Numbered from the stretch's first letter, positions 35,067 through 44,142 are shown. The stretch: DNA of 49,131 bases from Balneolaceae bacterium (GCA_021767245.1 JAASTO010000002.1:1-49131); one strand, 5' to 3'. Notes: a model not told the origin generated them from the sequence alone. Numbers and translations: made by a program.

Positions 35067-36221
35067 TTGAATATAGAAGCCAAATACGATCTCATCATTG
35101 CAGGCGGTGGTTTATCAGGTTTGAGTCTGGCCTGGTATCTCTCAAAAGGAGGCTATGAAGGTGAGGTACTCGTCGTGGACTCAACTTTTGCGCCGGCAAA
35201 CGATAAAACATGGTGCTTCTGGACTCAGAGCGAACCTCCCTTCAAAGAGATCATATACAAAAAGTGGAATAAAAGCTGGGTATCTGTTCTCGATTATAGC
35301 ACCTTCAGGTATATGCACACTTACTCCTATTACTGTATCCGAAGCGGTGACTTCCGTGAACATGTACTTAGGGAACTCAAACATCTCAAAAACTTTACCT
35401 TACTTGAGGAAGATATCCTCGATCTTTCATCCAATAAAAGTAAGGCGTCACTGATCACAAAGAACGGCGATACCTATCTGGCAAACTATATCTTTCAAAG
35501 TATTCTGAAGCCCCGTGACCTCAATGAAAAGGATATCAAATATCCATTAAAGCAACATTTTTTGGGTTGGGAGATCAAAACCACTGAAGACATCTTCGAT
35601 CCGGAAACATTCACCATTATGGATTTCGATGAAGAATTTAGTCCGGGAGTCGGGTTCATGTACGTGCTGCCTTTCACCCAGCAAAAAGCACTGATCGAAT
35701 TCACGGTTTTTTCTAAAGAATTACTTGAGAAAAAGGTTTACAAGAAAAAGATCAAACACTATCTCTATCATAATTTCGGAATTGATGAGAATCATTATGA
35801 GATCACCCGGAAGGAGTTTGGTGTGATACCCATGGAAGACCGTCCGCACCTGCCGTATTATGAACAGAACATTATAAACCTGGGCAGCGTGGGCGGGCAA
35901 ACCAAACCCAGTACGGGATATACCTTTTCACGAATTCAGCAATACACCAAACAAGTAGCACAGGAACTGATCGATGGAAAGTCACCGTCACCTCCCGATC
36001 CTTCAAAATTCAAATACCGGTATTACGATCTGCTGTTGCTACATATTCTCTCAAACTCTACAGAAGAGAGTTTGAGAGTATTCAGGTCACTCTTCCGAAA
36101 TAATCACTTTGACGAGATCCTGGCGTTTCTGGCTGAAAATACCAACTTTAAGCAAGATCTGAAGATCATGTCATCGGTTCCATATACTCCATTCTTCAAA
36201 GCTATTTGGCAAAATCTCTGA
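35067..36221 (+). CDS. crtY: Lycopene beta-cyclase (CrtY-type)
   Basis: FAD-dependent enzyme that closes beta-ionone rings on lycopene to give beta-carotene; membrane-associated. 384 residues. The Rossmann motif LIIAGGGLSGLSLAWYLS starts near residue 9, followed by NDKTWCFW, MYVLPFTQQKALIEFTVFS, and the late GSVGGQTKPSTGYTFSRIQ, all typical of CrtY. The start is TTG at 35067; no alternative ATG precedes the Rossmann strand. No other carotenoid gene (crtB, crtI, crtE) is in the window, so it stands alone apart from the unassigned UbiA gene. It converges on the Na/Pi transporter gene. Confidence 0.93.
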   Translation: MNIEAKYDLIIAGGGLSGLSLAWYLSKGGYEGEVLVVDSTFAPANDKTWCFWTQSEPPFKEIIYKKWNKSWVSVLDYSTFRYMHTYSYYCIRSGDFREHVLRELKHLKNFTLLEEDILDLSSNKSKASLITKNGDTYLANYIFQSILKPRDLNEKDIKYPLKQHFLGWEIKTTEDIFDPETFTIMDFDEEFSPGVGFMYVLPFTQQKALIEFTVFSKELLEKKVYKKKIKHYLYHNFGIDENHYEITRKEFGVIPMEDRPHLPYYEQNIINLGSVGGQTKPSTGYTFSRIQQYTKQVAQELIDGKSPSPPDPSKFKYRYYDLLLLHILSNSTEESLRVFRSLFRNNHFDEILAFLAENTNFKQDLKIMSSVPYTPFFKAIWQNL

Positions 36222-36242
36222 CCCTCACTTATGACTTACGGT

Positions 36243-37838
36243 TTAAGACGGATAGGGCGGATCGATCTCATACTCCCCTTTATCCATTAAATGATAAACC
36301 GCCCGCCAATGATGGTAAGCCAGTTTATCCAGCCAGCGGATGGTATCAAGGTTGCTGAGCGTTTGAATGGATGACCCACCCGAAATTGCCGCATGTTCCA
36401 GGATCTCCAATCTTCGTTTCTTTCTGAGTTCAGCCAGCTTCAACGATACCTCTTTCAAGGCTTCGGCAATATCTTCCTCACTTTTATCTGAGATCCAATT
36501 TTGGGTTTTCTCAAAAGACACTTGCAGCATCACCGACATCTGTGTTGCCACCGGATCATTCTTTATATGCTTTACAAACTGCGCATCACGGCAAGCATCC
36601 ATTAACCTCACATTATGATCCAGTGCGTGCAAGGTTGCAACATATCGATTATAGTCTGCCGATTGACCAGTCCCTATCTTTATCTCATTCAAAAACTGAC
36701 TGATCTCTACTTTTGCAAGTTCTGCCTGATTCAGAAATTCCCGATCTATGGATAAATTACTTTCTCCCAAAGCATTTGAAAGGTAATCCAGCAACCCACT
36801 TAACATATCCCTCAAACTTCGGTTAACCGATTCTATAGCTACTGATGGGATATGCTGAACCGATCTGTCGAGACGCTGAGTCATTGAATGTTCATTCTCA
36901 GGGAACCATTTCATCACCAGGTCAGCAAAATATTTTCGAAATGGCATAATGAATACAATGCCAATTAAATTAAATGAAGTATGAAAAGCAGCCACCGCAA
37001 TAGCCATTTGTGCAGCATTTCCCGGAATATTCAGATACTCAGTGATCCAAAGAAACACTGGCATGACAGCAACAGCAATAACTGCGATCACCAATCCAAA
37101 GACCACATAAATAACTCCGGTGCGAACCGCAGCTGCAGACGCCCCGATGATAGCTATGATGGCGGTGACAGACGTTCCGAAATTTTGCCCGATCACCAGC
37201 GCTGCAGCCTGAGGCAGGTCGATAGCTCCGGCAAATAAAGCTGTTAAGGTTGTAGCCACTGCCGCACTTGATGATTGCATGATCACCGTCATCACAATGC
37301 CGGTCACGATCAGTAGTAAAATTCCTGAAAATTGTGTCCCTGACAGTACGGTGAAATCTATGTAGTTAGCAAGGTTTTCCATACCAACTTGCAGGGTGTC
37401 AATACCCATAAAAATCAGGCCAAATCCTGCGAGAGCTAATCCTGTATGCGCTAATTTTCCCGATGACAGCAGTTTCATGAGGGCACCCACTCCGATCACA
37501 GGCATGGCGATAACCGAGATACTGTACCTTAGCCCCAGGGTTGCCACGATCCATCCGGTACTGGTGGTCCCAAGTTTTGCCCCGAGCAACACCCCGATGG
37601 TCTGTGGAAATGTTATTAATCCCGCACTGACAAATCCTATGGTTGCCAAAGTGGTTGCGCTGGATGATTGCACCAGAAAGGTGATAAAAGTACCTGAACT
37701 CAAGGCTGTGAAAGGACCTTTAACAAACCGGCTAAGTATCAGGCGAAGCGTATCTCCGGCAAGGTTCTTCAAACCATCTGTCAACAGAGACATCCCCAGT
37801 AAAAATAATCCGATTCCGCCAACCAGTGTGAGTATCAT
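36243..37838 (-). CDS. Na/Pi cotransporter family protein with C-terminal PhoU-like domain
   Basis: 531 residues. The membrane part (1-~310) holds the inverted repeat typical of NptA/NaPi-II transporters, with the duplicated signature FLVQSSSATTLA (near 56) and VIMQSSSAAVATT (near 187). The soluble C-terminal third (~325-520) is helical and PhoU-like, a fusion common in bacterial members, and probably senses or controls phosphate uptake. The ATG start at 37838 precedes the first membrane segment directly. Downstream of rsmE on the same strand with a 74-bp gap. Confidence 0.93.
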   Translation of the reverse strand: MILTLVGGIGLFLLGMSLLTDGLKNLAGDTLRLILSRFVKGPFTALSSGTFITFLVQSSSATTLATIGFVSAGLITFPQTIGVLLGAKLGTTSTGWIVATLGLRYSISVIAMPVIGVGALMKLLSSGKLAHTGLALAGFGLIFMGIDTLQVGMENLANYIDFTVLSGTQFSGILLLIVTGIVMTVIMQSSSAAVATTLTALFAGAIDLPQAAALVIGQNFGTSVTAIIAIIGASAAAVRTGVIYVVFGLVIAVIAVAVMPVFLWITEYLNIPGNAAQMAIAVAAFHTSFNLIGIVFIMPFRKYFADLVMKWFPENEHSMTQRLDRSVQHIPSVAIESVNRSLRDMLSGLLDYLSNALGESNLSIDREFLNQAELAKVEISQFLNEIKIGTGQSADYNRYVATLHALDHNVRLMDACRDAQFVKHIKNDPVATQMSVMLQVSFEKTQNWISDKSEEDIAEALKEVSLKLAELRKKRRLEILEHAAISGGSSIQTLSNLDTIRWLDKLAYHHWRAVYHLMDKGEYEIDPPYPS

Positions 37839-37912
37839 CCGTTCAATCCAATTTCATTAGTTAAACATACCTAAAGCAATGAATTAAAGGAAGTACCTTG
37901 ATCTGTAAACGA

Positions 37913-38611
37913 TCAGGCAAAAAGGTATTGAGCAAGAATGGTCAAAACGGCTGTTTCTGCTCGCAGTCGGTATTTACCTAAGGTCACCAACTTCGCTTTT
38001 CTTTCCTTAGCGATTCCGACTTCCCGTTCTGAAAATCCCCCTTCAGGCCCGATGAGAAACAAAGTATCAGGTTGGGTCAATGCTGCAGGTTGTTCGGCCT
38101 CAGCCTGCATATAAGCCATAATGGGTTGATGATCTTCGTAATGATCCATCACTTCGTCGAGTGAGTCAATAAAAACCACTTTGGGTAACCATGACCGTTT
38201 ACACTGCTTGAAAGCACTCAACGCAATGGTCTGTAATCTTTCCTGATTGATCTTTGAACGTTCAGAGTGGTCGGCATGAAAAATACAGATCTCCCCTGCT
38301 CCAAGTTCGACGGCTTTTTCTACTGCGAACTCAAGGCGATCCCGTTTCTTTATAGCTCCAAAAGCCACTGTTTTTTTAAATTGCGGCTGTTCTTCATGCA
38401 TGGTCTGTATGATCTTAGACGTGATGGAATTCTTACCCAACTCGGTGACTTCAGATTCATATATATTTCCCAATCCATCTGAAGCATGTAAAATATCTCC
38501 CTCCCTAAACCGCATGACTTTGGCGGCATGCCGGGCTTCCTGACCTTCAAGGGTTAAAAATCCGTTCACTATGGTTGCCGGTTCCGTATAAAATAGATTT
38601 TCAATTTCCAT
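37913..38611 (-). CDS. rsmE: 16S rRNA (uracil1498-N3)-methyltransferase
   Basis: SPOUT-class enzyme methylating U1498 of 16S rRNA with S-adenosylmethionine. The N-terminal PUA-like part includes GQEARHAAKVMRFREGD. The knotted C-terminal domain has KRDRLEFAVEKAVELGAGEI, LIGPEGGFSEREVG and LGKYRLRAETAVLTIL, which form the SAM site. From the ATG at 38611 it has 232 residues; a TTG two codons upstream is ignored. The gene follows the BFD-like gene by about 50 bp. Confidence 0.96.
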   Translation of the reverse strand: MEIENLFYTEPATIVNGFLTLEGQEARHAAKVMRFREGDILHASDGLGNIYESEVTELGKNSITSKIIQTMHEEQPQFKKTVAFGAIKKRDRLEFAVEKAVELGAGEICIFHADHSERSKINQERLQTIALSAFKQCKRSWLPKVVFIDSLDEVMDHYEDHQPIMAYMQAEAEQPAALTQPDTLFLIGPEGGFSEREVGIAKERKAKLVTLGKYRLRAETAVLTILAQYLFA

Positions 38612-38660
38612 GGCCAATGCTCAATAATGAGCTTTTATTTAGTGAAATTAACTTTAGATC

Positions 38661-38882
38661 CTACTTGGACTTTCTCTTGTAAAATGCTCCGGGTTCAAAC
38701 GAAGTCTCTCCGGTTTTGAGCATCAACTCTATGTAGGGTTCACACAACCCACATCCGCAACTGCAGTATTTGAGTTCCTGAAGTTCCCTGACTGAGCTAA
38801 TGCCATTTTCCTCAACAAAATTCTTTATTTCAGTAAAGTCTTTTTTATGGCAGATACATTTGGAAACGGTGAACCGGCTCAT
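38661..38882 (-). CDS. BFD-like [2Fe-2S]-binding protein
   Basis: 73 residues. The cysteine pattern Cys9-x-Cys11, then 32 residues, then Cys44-x2-Cys47 is exactly that of the bacterioferritin-associated ferredoxin (BFD) fold that holds a [2Fe-2S] cluster; two further cysteines (40, 42) lie close by. The helical middle (ITEIKNF-like DFTEIKNFVEENGISSVREL) also fits. BFD domains usually act in iron release, nitrite reductase or redox sensing. Here the ATG overlaps the stop of the dCTP deaminase gene as ATGA, an unexpected pairing. The role is unknown. Confidence 0.85.
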   Translation of the reverse strand: MSRFTVSKCICHKKDFTEIKNFVEENGISSVRELQELKYCSCGCGLCEPYIELMLKTGETSFEPGAFYKRKSK

Positions 38883-40078
38883 CCTTCTTTAAAATGTTTT
38901 CCAAGCTTCAGATCCTGTCCCTGATAATTACTGTCGATCTCATCTCCGTACACAAAATCAGGTCGTTCAGCATTAGGTTCAAACTGCATGCTAAACAAAG
39001 TCTGACCGTCTTCGATCATAAAGGGAACATCATGTGAACGAACTTCCAACACAGCTCGAGCACCTTTATCCTCTATGGAACCCCCAAAACCACTGTCGAA
39101 AAAGCCGGCATAATGGGTTCTCAATTCACCTGAACCGGTATCATATGCCATCATTTCACAGGCAAGATGAGCAGGCACCCGAATTCTTTCCTTTGAAGCA
39201 AAAATATAAAAGGCTTCAGGCTCAAGGATGAGCTGATGGCCCGGTTGAGCATAGATAGGTTCCCAGAAATCCTGAACCGCGTAGTATCCGATCTTATCAA
39301 GATCGATGTAATCATTGTGTTTCTTGGCTTTGTATCCGATGATCTCACCTTTTTTAGCCTTCAGGTCCACACTCATGAACAGCCCCTGATTCACTTTAAT
39401 TTTTTCCATACTGACCGGCTCCCGGTTCTGATCAAATAAAAGAGGATCTGAAGCATGCACCCGCAGGATATCCTGATCGGGGATGACCTCAAAACCGTGC
39501 CTGACCCGAAGCTGATTCAATCGCTGACCCGTTTTCACTTTGATAGAAAATGATTTAGGCACCACTTCAAGATAGAGGTTGCCACTATATCCCGGAGTGA
39601 TCTCCTCAAAACGATGCGAGTAATCCGTGATCACACGGGTAAATACATCCAGGCGACCCGTCGAACTTTTGGGATTGGCCTTGGCAGATAAGTTCTCAAT
39701 ACTTCCAAGTTTGATCTCACTCTCTTCATCTCCAAACAAACTTTTTTGAACGGAGTTATTGGACTGAGGCAGATCGAGTCGTTCAAGAAGCGGAATGATG
39801 TACACGCAATTCTGCTCCAGCACGGCTCCGTTCGTGATCGGCACTTCATACATCTTCAGCTTGGCTACCTTCTCCTCTACCGTATCATTTTCGGGTAAAA
39901 AACTGCACCGAACCCGGTACGCCACTTTGCCTAACCTAAGGTCGATAGAGTTTGGCTGAAACTGATCATCCTCAATGGGATAATCGGGATTAGAGCGGAT
40001 GATCCCCATTTTGTGGAGCATTTTCAATTTCTGAACCGGCAGTATTCCTTTTGTACGTAGCTGAACTTCCTTCGGCAT
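38879..40078 (-). CDS. dcd: 2'-deoxycytidine 5'-triphosphate deaminase, long two-domain form
   Basis: Converts dCTP to dUTP, feeding dTMP synthesis. At 399 residues it is about twice the size of E. coli Dcd and matches the long form with two dUTPase-like jelly-roll halves. The first half has FQPNSIDLRLGKVAYRV near residue 40, and the second carries ILEPEAFYIFASKERIRVP and MAYDTGSGELRTHYAGFFDSGFGG, the latter holding the expected nucleotide-site residues. The ATG start is at 40078. It lies behind the carbon-nitrogen hydrolase gene (93-bp gap) and is translationally coupled to the BFD-like gene. Confidence 0.88.
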   Translation of the reverse strand: MPKEVQLRTKGILPVQKLKMLHKMGIIRSNPDYPIEDDQFQPNSIDLRLGKVAYRVRCSFLPENDTVEEKVAKLKMYEVPITNGAVLEQNCVYIIPLLERLDLPQSNNSVQKSLFGDEESEIKLGSIENLSAKANPKSSTGRLDVFTRVITDYSHRFEEITPGYSGNLYLEVVPKSFSIKVKTGQRLNQLRVRHGFEVIPDQDILRVHASDPLLFDQNREPVSMEKIKVNQGLFMSVDLKAKKGEIIGYKAKKHNDYIDLDKIGYYAVQDFWEPIYAQPGHQLILEPEAFYIFASKERIRVPAHLACEMMAYDTGSGELRTHYAGFFDSGFGGSIEDKGARAVLEVRSHDVPFMIEDGQTLFSMQFEPNAERPDFVYGDEIDSNYQGQDLKLGKHFKEG

Positions 40079-40171
40079 ATCTGACTTCTATAATTAACTA
40101 CTTATTTTGAAAGGAAGATAATGAGGCAGGCTGAATATTCAACATTGAATCGTGAGTAAAGTTTAAACGGC

Positions 40172-40993
40172 TTAATCTCCTATCCAATCTGCGTATAGCT
40201 CGGGTCGCCGGTCACGATAAAACAATCGTTTGGCATGAGATCTTTTGATACTCTCAAGATCGATATCACAGTAAAGTATCTCATCAGTACCCTCACCAGC
40301 TTTTGCAATCACGATACCATCCGGATCACAGACAAATGATTCACCTGCAAATGTCAACTTTGGCTCTTCGCCAACCCGGTTACAAAGTGCGGTAAAATAT
40401 CCGTTCTGAAACGCAGCAGTTCTGACTTCTGCCTCATACAAACCCTCTGGCCATTCCCCGACAGACCCTGCCTGAGGAATAAACACGACATCTGCCCCTG
40501 CTACACCAAGAGCTCTCATATATTCAGGATAATGACGGTCGTAACAGATGGCCACTCCAATCTTACCAAATTCAGTGTCATAAACCGGTGCATTATTGTT
40601 GCCGGGGGTGTAGTAATCTTTTTCGTAAAAGCAGGCATAGTCTGTGATGTGAACCATTCGTGTGGTACCAAGAATACTGCCATCCGTATCAATGACCGGG
40701 GAACTGTCGTATAGATCCTCCCCGTCTTTTTCATATAAATTCAGAATGATCACCACGCCATACGCTTTTGCAAGTGAGGAAAACGCTTCGGTTATTGGTC
40801 CGGGAATGGTTTCGGCATTTTGTGCCGGATCAGTGGGGTTTTTATACTGAGGATAAAACGGTTCAAAAGCGAGTTCTGCAAAACAAATGATCTTTGCGCC
40901 GGCTTTGGCAGCCGCTTCTGCGGCTTGTAAACCTCTTTCTAAATTATGTTGTTTATCAGTGGTACACGACTGCTGAATCAGGGCTATGTTCAT
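40172..40993 (-). CDS. Carbon-nitrogen hydrolase family protein with Met at the catalytic Lys position
   Basis: 273 residues in the nitrilase superfamily, similar in build to N-carbamoylputrescine amidase and beta-ureidopropionase. Glu40 lies in ICFAELAFEPFYPQ and Cys150 in VAICYDRHYPEYMRALG, both intact. The third triad member, normally Lys in a KxH(I/L)P segment, is Met113 in TTRMVHITDY (codon at 40655-40657). Everything around it is well conserved (YEKDYYTPGN, PQAGSVGEWPEGLYEAE, GESFVCDPDG). It is either a non-canonical hydrolase or a binding protein. For contrast, the nitrilase domain of nadE in this window keeps its Lys. The ATG is at 40993, 40 bp after the PID-CTERM gene. Confidence 0.85.
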   Translation of the reverse strand: MNIALIQQSCTTDKQHNLERGLQAAEAAAKAGAKIICFAELAFEPFYPQYKNPTDPAQNAETIPGPITEAFSSLAKAYGVVIILNLYEKDGEDLYDSSPVIDTDGSILGTTRMVHITDYACFYEKDYYTPGNNNAPVYDTEFGKIGVAICYDRHYPEYMRALGVAGADVVFIPQAGSVGEWPEGLYEAEVRTAAFQNGYFTALCNRVGEEPKLTFAGESFVCDPDGIVIAKAGEGTDEILYCDIDLESIKRSHAKRLFYRDRRPELYADWIGD

Positions 40994-41033
40994 TCCGACG
41001 ATATTGTGTCCTTAAATTTTCAGCAGAATGATA

Positions 41034-41261
41034 CTATAAATTGGAATCTTTCATGGCTTTTTCTTCCGCTTTTTTTCGATCCCGTAGTTTTTTCAGAGCG
41101 TATCCCCCACCGGCTGCGGCCAAAAGACCGAGTCCACCATCAATAGGCGCCTGGTCTGGAGATAAAGGTAACATTGGAGGCGGTGGAGACTGTGCCCAAA
41201 GCACTGTGGTTAATGCTAAAAACATAATAATGGAAATGGGAATAAGTATGATGTATTTCAT
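41034..41261 (-). CDS. Short exported protein with PID-CTERM-like sorting signal
   Basis: 75 residues made of little more than two targeting signals. Residues 1-23 are a signal peptide (ILIPISIIMFLALTTVLWAQ), residues 25-37 are Pro-rich, and residues 39-43 read PIDGG. They are followed by a hydrophobic stretch (LGLLAAAGGGYA) and a basic cluster KKLRDRKK. That order (short motif, membrane helix, basic end) is the plan of exosortase-type C-terminal sorting signals, and this one fits the PID-CTERM class seen in Bacteroidota relatives. The basic end is followed by 11 more polar residues. The gene lies between the T9SS protein (26 bp) and the carbon-nitrogen hydrolase (40 bp). Function unknown. 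Confidence 0.75.
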   Translation of the reverse strand: MKYIILIPISIIMFLALTTVLWAQSPPPPMLPLSPDQAPIDGGLGLLAAAGGGYALKKLRDRKKAEEKAMKDSNL

Positions 41262-41287
41262 GGCTCTTGGATCTAAGGACTTGGCAT

Positions 41288-44131
41288 TTATTTAATGAGG
41301 GTCATTTTTCGGGATATAACTGTATTACCTGCCTTAAGCCTGTAATAGTATACTCCACTAGATTGAGTTGAAGCATTCCAAAATGCACGGTATGCACCGG
41401 GACTCTGAACCTGATCGACCAAAGTAGCTACCTTCTGCCCCATCAGGTTGTACACCTCTATACTCACATTAGACTGAGAGGCCACTTCATACCTGATTGA
41501 AGTACTTGGGTTGAAGGGATTCGGATAATTTTGTTCCAATACAAACCGATCAGGAACCGATGAGCGGGGTTCTGTTGAAGTGGCGGTTCCTTTATTCAAT
41601 CTGATAGTGAAGCGAGGTTCCTCATTCACGGTGCTGACTGATAAAGGATTTTCGATCGCTAACTCATTCAGTACCTTTACTTTTGATTGGCGTTCACCTT
41701 TATGGGTAAACGTATACTCAAAATCAGGATCCATCTCAATTTCCTTACCCGTCAGATTATCCACAAAGGTGAACACCCAGTGTTCAGGAATATGCTTTGA
41801 GCGCACCCACTTTATGGTCTGTTCGTGCTTTACGTTGTAGGACATCACATCCAGTTCAAAGATCTCTCCACCTTCACTGAAATAAGGCCTTGAATCCTGT
41901 GCTTTCAGCATCTGTGAACCTGGATTGATGAAACCAAGCAGAGAGAATGCCGGCTTAAGAGGATAGAGTTTGTCAGAATCGTAGGCATCCCGACCGGTTT
42001 CAGCCTTATCATGAAAATACAGAATCGTTGACAGATCTTTCTGCACCATCCCGTTTGGTACATCTTCAGACATCAGAGCTAATTGAACAAATCCTTTTGA
42101 TTCGTTGGTCTTATAAAACCGTGTTCCTGAGGTCTTACCGGAAACCGGTAGAGTAACTGATGTAGCCGGAGTACTTTCTTCATTTTGAATGAAGAAACCC
42201 TGCCCTGCAGCAACCTTATCATCATTGGCAGAAGTCAGAATGTAGGATTCATCAGCATCACTCCAGACATGACCAACCATACCCGCTAAATTACCACCTG
42301 TGGATGTGATCGAAGTGATATCAAAGGCGGTCTGATAAGGATTACCCAAAAGATTCCAGTGGTCTCCGTTAGCGTGAACTGAAACCGATACGTCACTTAC
42401 AGGCTCCGTAAAGGAACTGACATCCATTGAGACCGGGAGTGTCGAACTGCCATTCTCATTATTGTTATAAACATACAGGATAAATCCTTCCCCTGAATTT
42501 AGCTTACCGCTCAAGTCGGATGAAGCAGGTGTAAAAGCCGTTCCATTGTAACCTGTAAAGAAATTCTTTTCAAAAATTTCATCATATCCCTGATATCCCT
42601 GTATTGGGAAAAAGCTGGTCAAAGCTTGTATGGGTATATCGGTAGCCGGAGCAGACAACATGCGCCAGCCGGCAGTACCACCAATAACCATAGCATTGGT
42701 GAACGGCGTACCATCGGTTTTTGTACCTGGAGAAAACAAACTTCCCGATGAAGCTGTTGCCACTGAGTGTTTTACAAATGAACCCGTTATCTCAGGATCA
42801 CGTACCATTGATTGATCATCCCCACCTTCGCTTCCGTAAGTATGTTGATCCATAATGTTGTTAAGTTCGTCCCGAAGAGTAATGGTATCACTGGAATTAT
42901 TTAAACCTAATGAGCCCGTTCCAAACACTAATGCATTACCAAATGTACCTGTAAAGTCTTCCCCACCAAATATTACAACCGTTCCGTTAGCAGGTAATAT
43001 TGTATTAGCATCAAACTTAAATCTAACAGCGATTTCATCAGACAGTGTCCAGTTTCCAATATTGACCGCGGTTGACTCACCATTTACAATCTCAACAAAT
43101 TCATCATCATCGGTACTTACGGTTCCACTATTATCTGCATCCCCGCTTGTGTCTCCCGGATCCGCAAGAAACTCATTGATCACCACGTTGGGAGTTTCAT
43201 CATCGGTGATATCAAGGGTGAACTCAGATCGCCCTACGATCTCTGCGGGATTTACAGAAGATATACTGGTCAGAACAAACCGGGCACTTTCAAGCCCTTC
43301 GTAATCAGAATCATCATACAATGAAAAGGTGGCATTATGAATCTCACCATCCATGGCTCCGGTTTCGAAAAGGATGGTTTGTGATACAGCTCCTGAGAAA
43401 TCACCGGCTTCTGCTACACTTGGGTTTTGCTGAAATACAACATCTACGTTTACGGCATTGCCATCCGGATTCGTGATCTTTACAGGAATGTTTACCGTTC
43501 CGGCATTTTCAGCAGCCGTGGCACTTTCAGCACTAAACTCAAAAGTTGGAAATAAGAACTGACCCGAATTTATATACCCCGGGGTTTCTTCAATCGGCCC
43601 TGTCCACACGAAATCATCGTACCCATAACCATGACCTGTTAGTTGTAGTGAATAACCAACCGGAGCTGTTGCTCCTCCTGATTCACTCACTCCCACATCC
43701 ACAGATGTTAGTCCATTTGCAGGTCCTTCCGTTGCGGTAAATGTATCCTCATAACTCAAAAACTGAATGAGTTCATCATCATAAGAAAGTGCGAATCCAT
43801 CAGGTGCTCCGTTTTGTATTCCTTCAACATTGATCCTGACAAATGTGTAATTCCCGACAGTTTCACCAACCGTTACTCCTGCATCATTTCCGGAATAAGA
43901 GGCATAAACTGTTCCACCGTTTCCGTTGTAAAGTGAAAGTGTAAACAAACTTACATCATAACTTCCTGCATCTTTGATAACGATCTCCACAAACTCGTTT
44001 TCATCCGGACCATCATTATCATAATGGAACTCGTTGATCCAGGCATCATTTGTGGTTGTTTGCCCGAATACGAATTGGTTACAGGTAGTTAAAGCAAAAA
44101 TGGAAGCGAGTAGAAATATATTCTCCCTCAT
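41288..44131 (-). CDS. Secreted multidomain protein with lamin-tail domains and T9SS type A sorting domain
   Basis: 947 residues. The signal peptide (RENIFLLASIFALTTCNQFV, cut near FGQ) is followed by a lamin-tail-like domain (WINEFHYDNDGPDENEFVEI), a Calx-beta-like domain (~200-310), and a second lamin-tail domain (~312-450, VVINEFLADPGD) with an acidic DADNSGTVSTDDDE insert that could bind Ca2+. A large middle region without a recognised domain precedes the C-terminal sorting domain (~870-947: QNYPNPFNPSTSIRYE, SGVYYYRLKAG). The type IX secretion system would export it and cleave or anchor it at the surface. The ATG at 44131 has a strong ribosome-binding site; an in-frame TTG at 44161 is rejected. 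Confidence 0.9.
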   Translation of the reverse strand: MRENIFLLASIFALTTCNQFVFGQTTTNDAWINEFHYDNDGPDENEFVEIVIKDAGSYDVSLFTLSLYNGNGGTVYASYSGNDAGVTVGETVGNYTFVRINVEGIQNGAPDGFALSYDDELIQFLSYEDTFTATEGPANGLTSVDVGVSESGGATAPVGYSLQLTGHGYGYDDFVWTGPIEETPGYINSGQFLFPTFEFSAESATAAENAGTVNIPVKITNPDGNAVNVDVVFQQNPSVAEAGDFSGAVSQTILFETGAMDGEIHNATFSLYDDSDYEGLESARFVLTSISSVNPAEIVGRSEFTLDITDDETPNVVINEFLADPGDTSGDADNSGTVSTDDDEFVEIVNGESTAVNIGNWTLSDEIAVRFKFDANTILPANGTVVIFGGEDFTGTFGNALVFGTGSLGLNNSSDTITLRDELNNIMDQHTYGSEGGDDQSMVRDPEITGSFVKHSVATASSGSLFSPGTKTDGTPFTNAMVIGGTAGWRMLSAPATDIPIQALTSFFPIQGYQGYDEIFEKNFFTGYNGTAFTPASSDLSGKLNSGEGFILYVYNNNENGSSTLPVSMDVSSFTEPVSDVSVSVHANGDHWNLLGNPYQTAFDITSITSTGGNLAGMVGHVWSDADESYILTSANDDKVAAGQGFFIQNEESTPATSVTLPVSGKTSGTRFYKTNESKGFVQLALMSEDVPNGMVQKDLSTILYFHDKAETGRDAYDSDKLYPLKPAFSLLGFINPGSQMLKAQDSRPYFSEGGEIFELDVMSYNVKHEQTIKWVRSKHIPEHWVFTFVDNLTGKEIEMDPDFEYTFTHKGERQSKVKVLNELAIENPLSVSTVNEEPRFTIRLNKGTATSTEPRSSVPDRFVLEQNYPNPFNPSTSIRYEVASQSNVSIEVYNLMGQKVATLVDQVQSPGAYRAFWNASTQSSGVYYYRLKAGNTVISRKMTLIK

Positions 44132-44134
44132 AGA

Positions 44135-44142
44135 CCCTCCTC
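44135..44142 (-). promoter_or_regulatory. Strong Shine-Dalgarno site for the T9SS protein
   Basis: Reverse-strand GAGGAGGG lies 3 bases before the ATG at 44131. Sites this strong are rare in this window, so it decides the start and suggests efficient translation. Confidence 0.75.

Noticed and set aside
42855..43304. 149-codon open frame antisense to the T9SS protein
   Set aside because: Ser/Val-rich shadow of Asp/Gly/Thr-rich sense codons.
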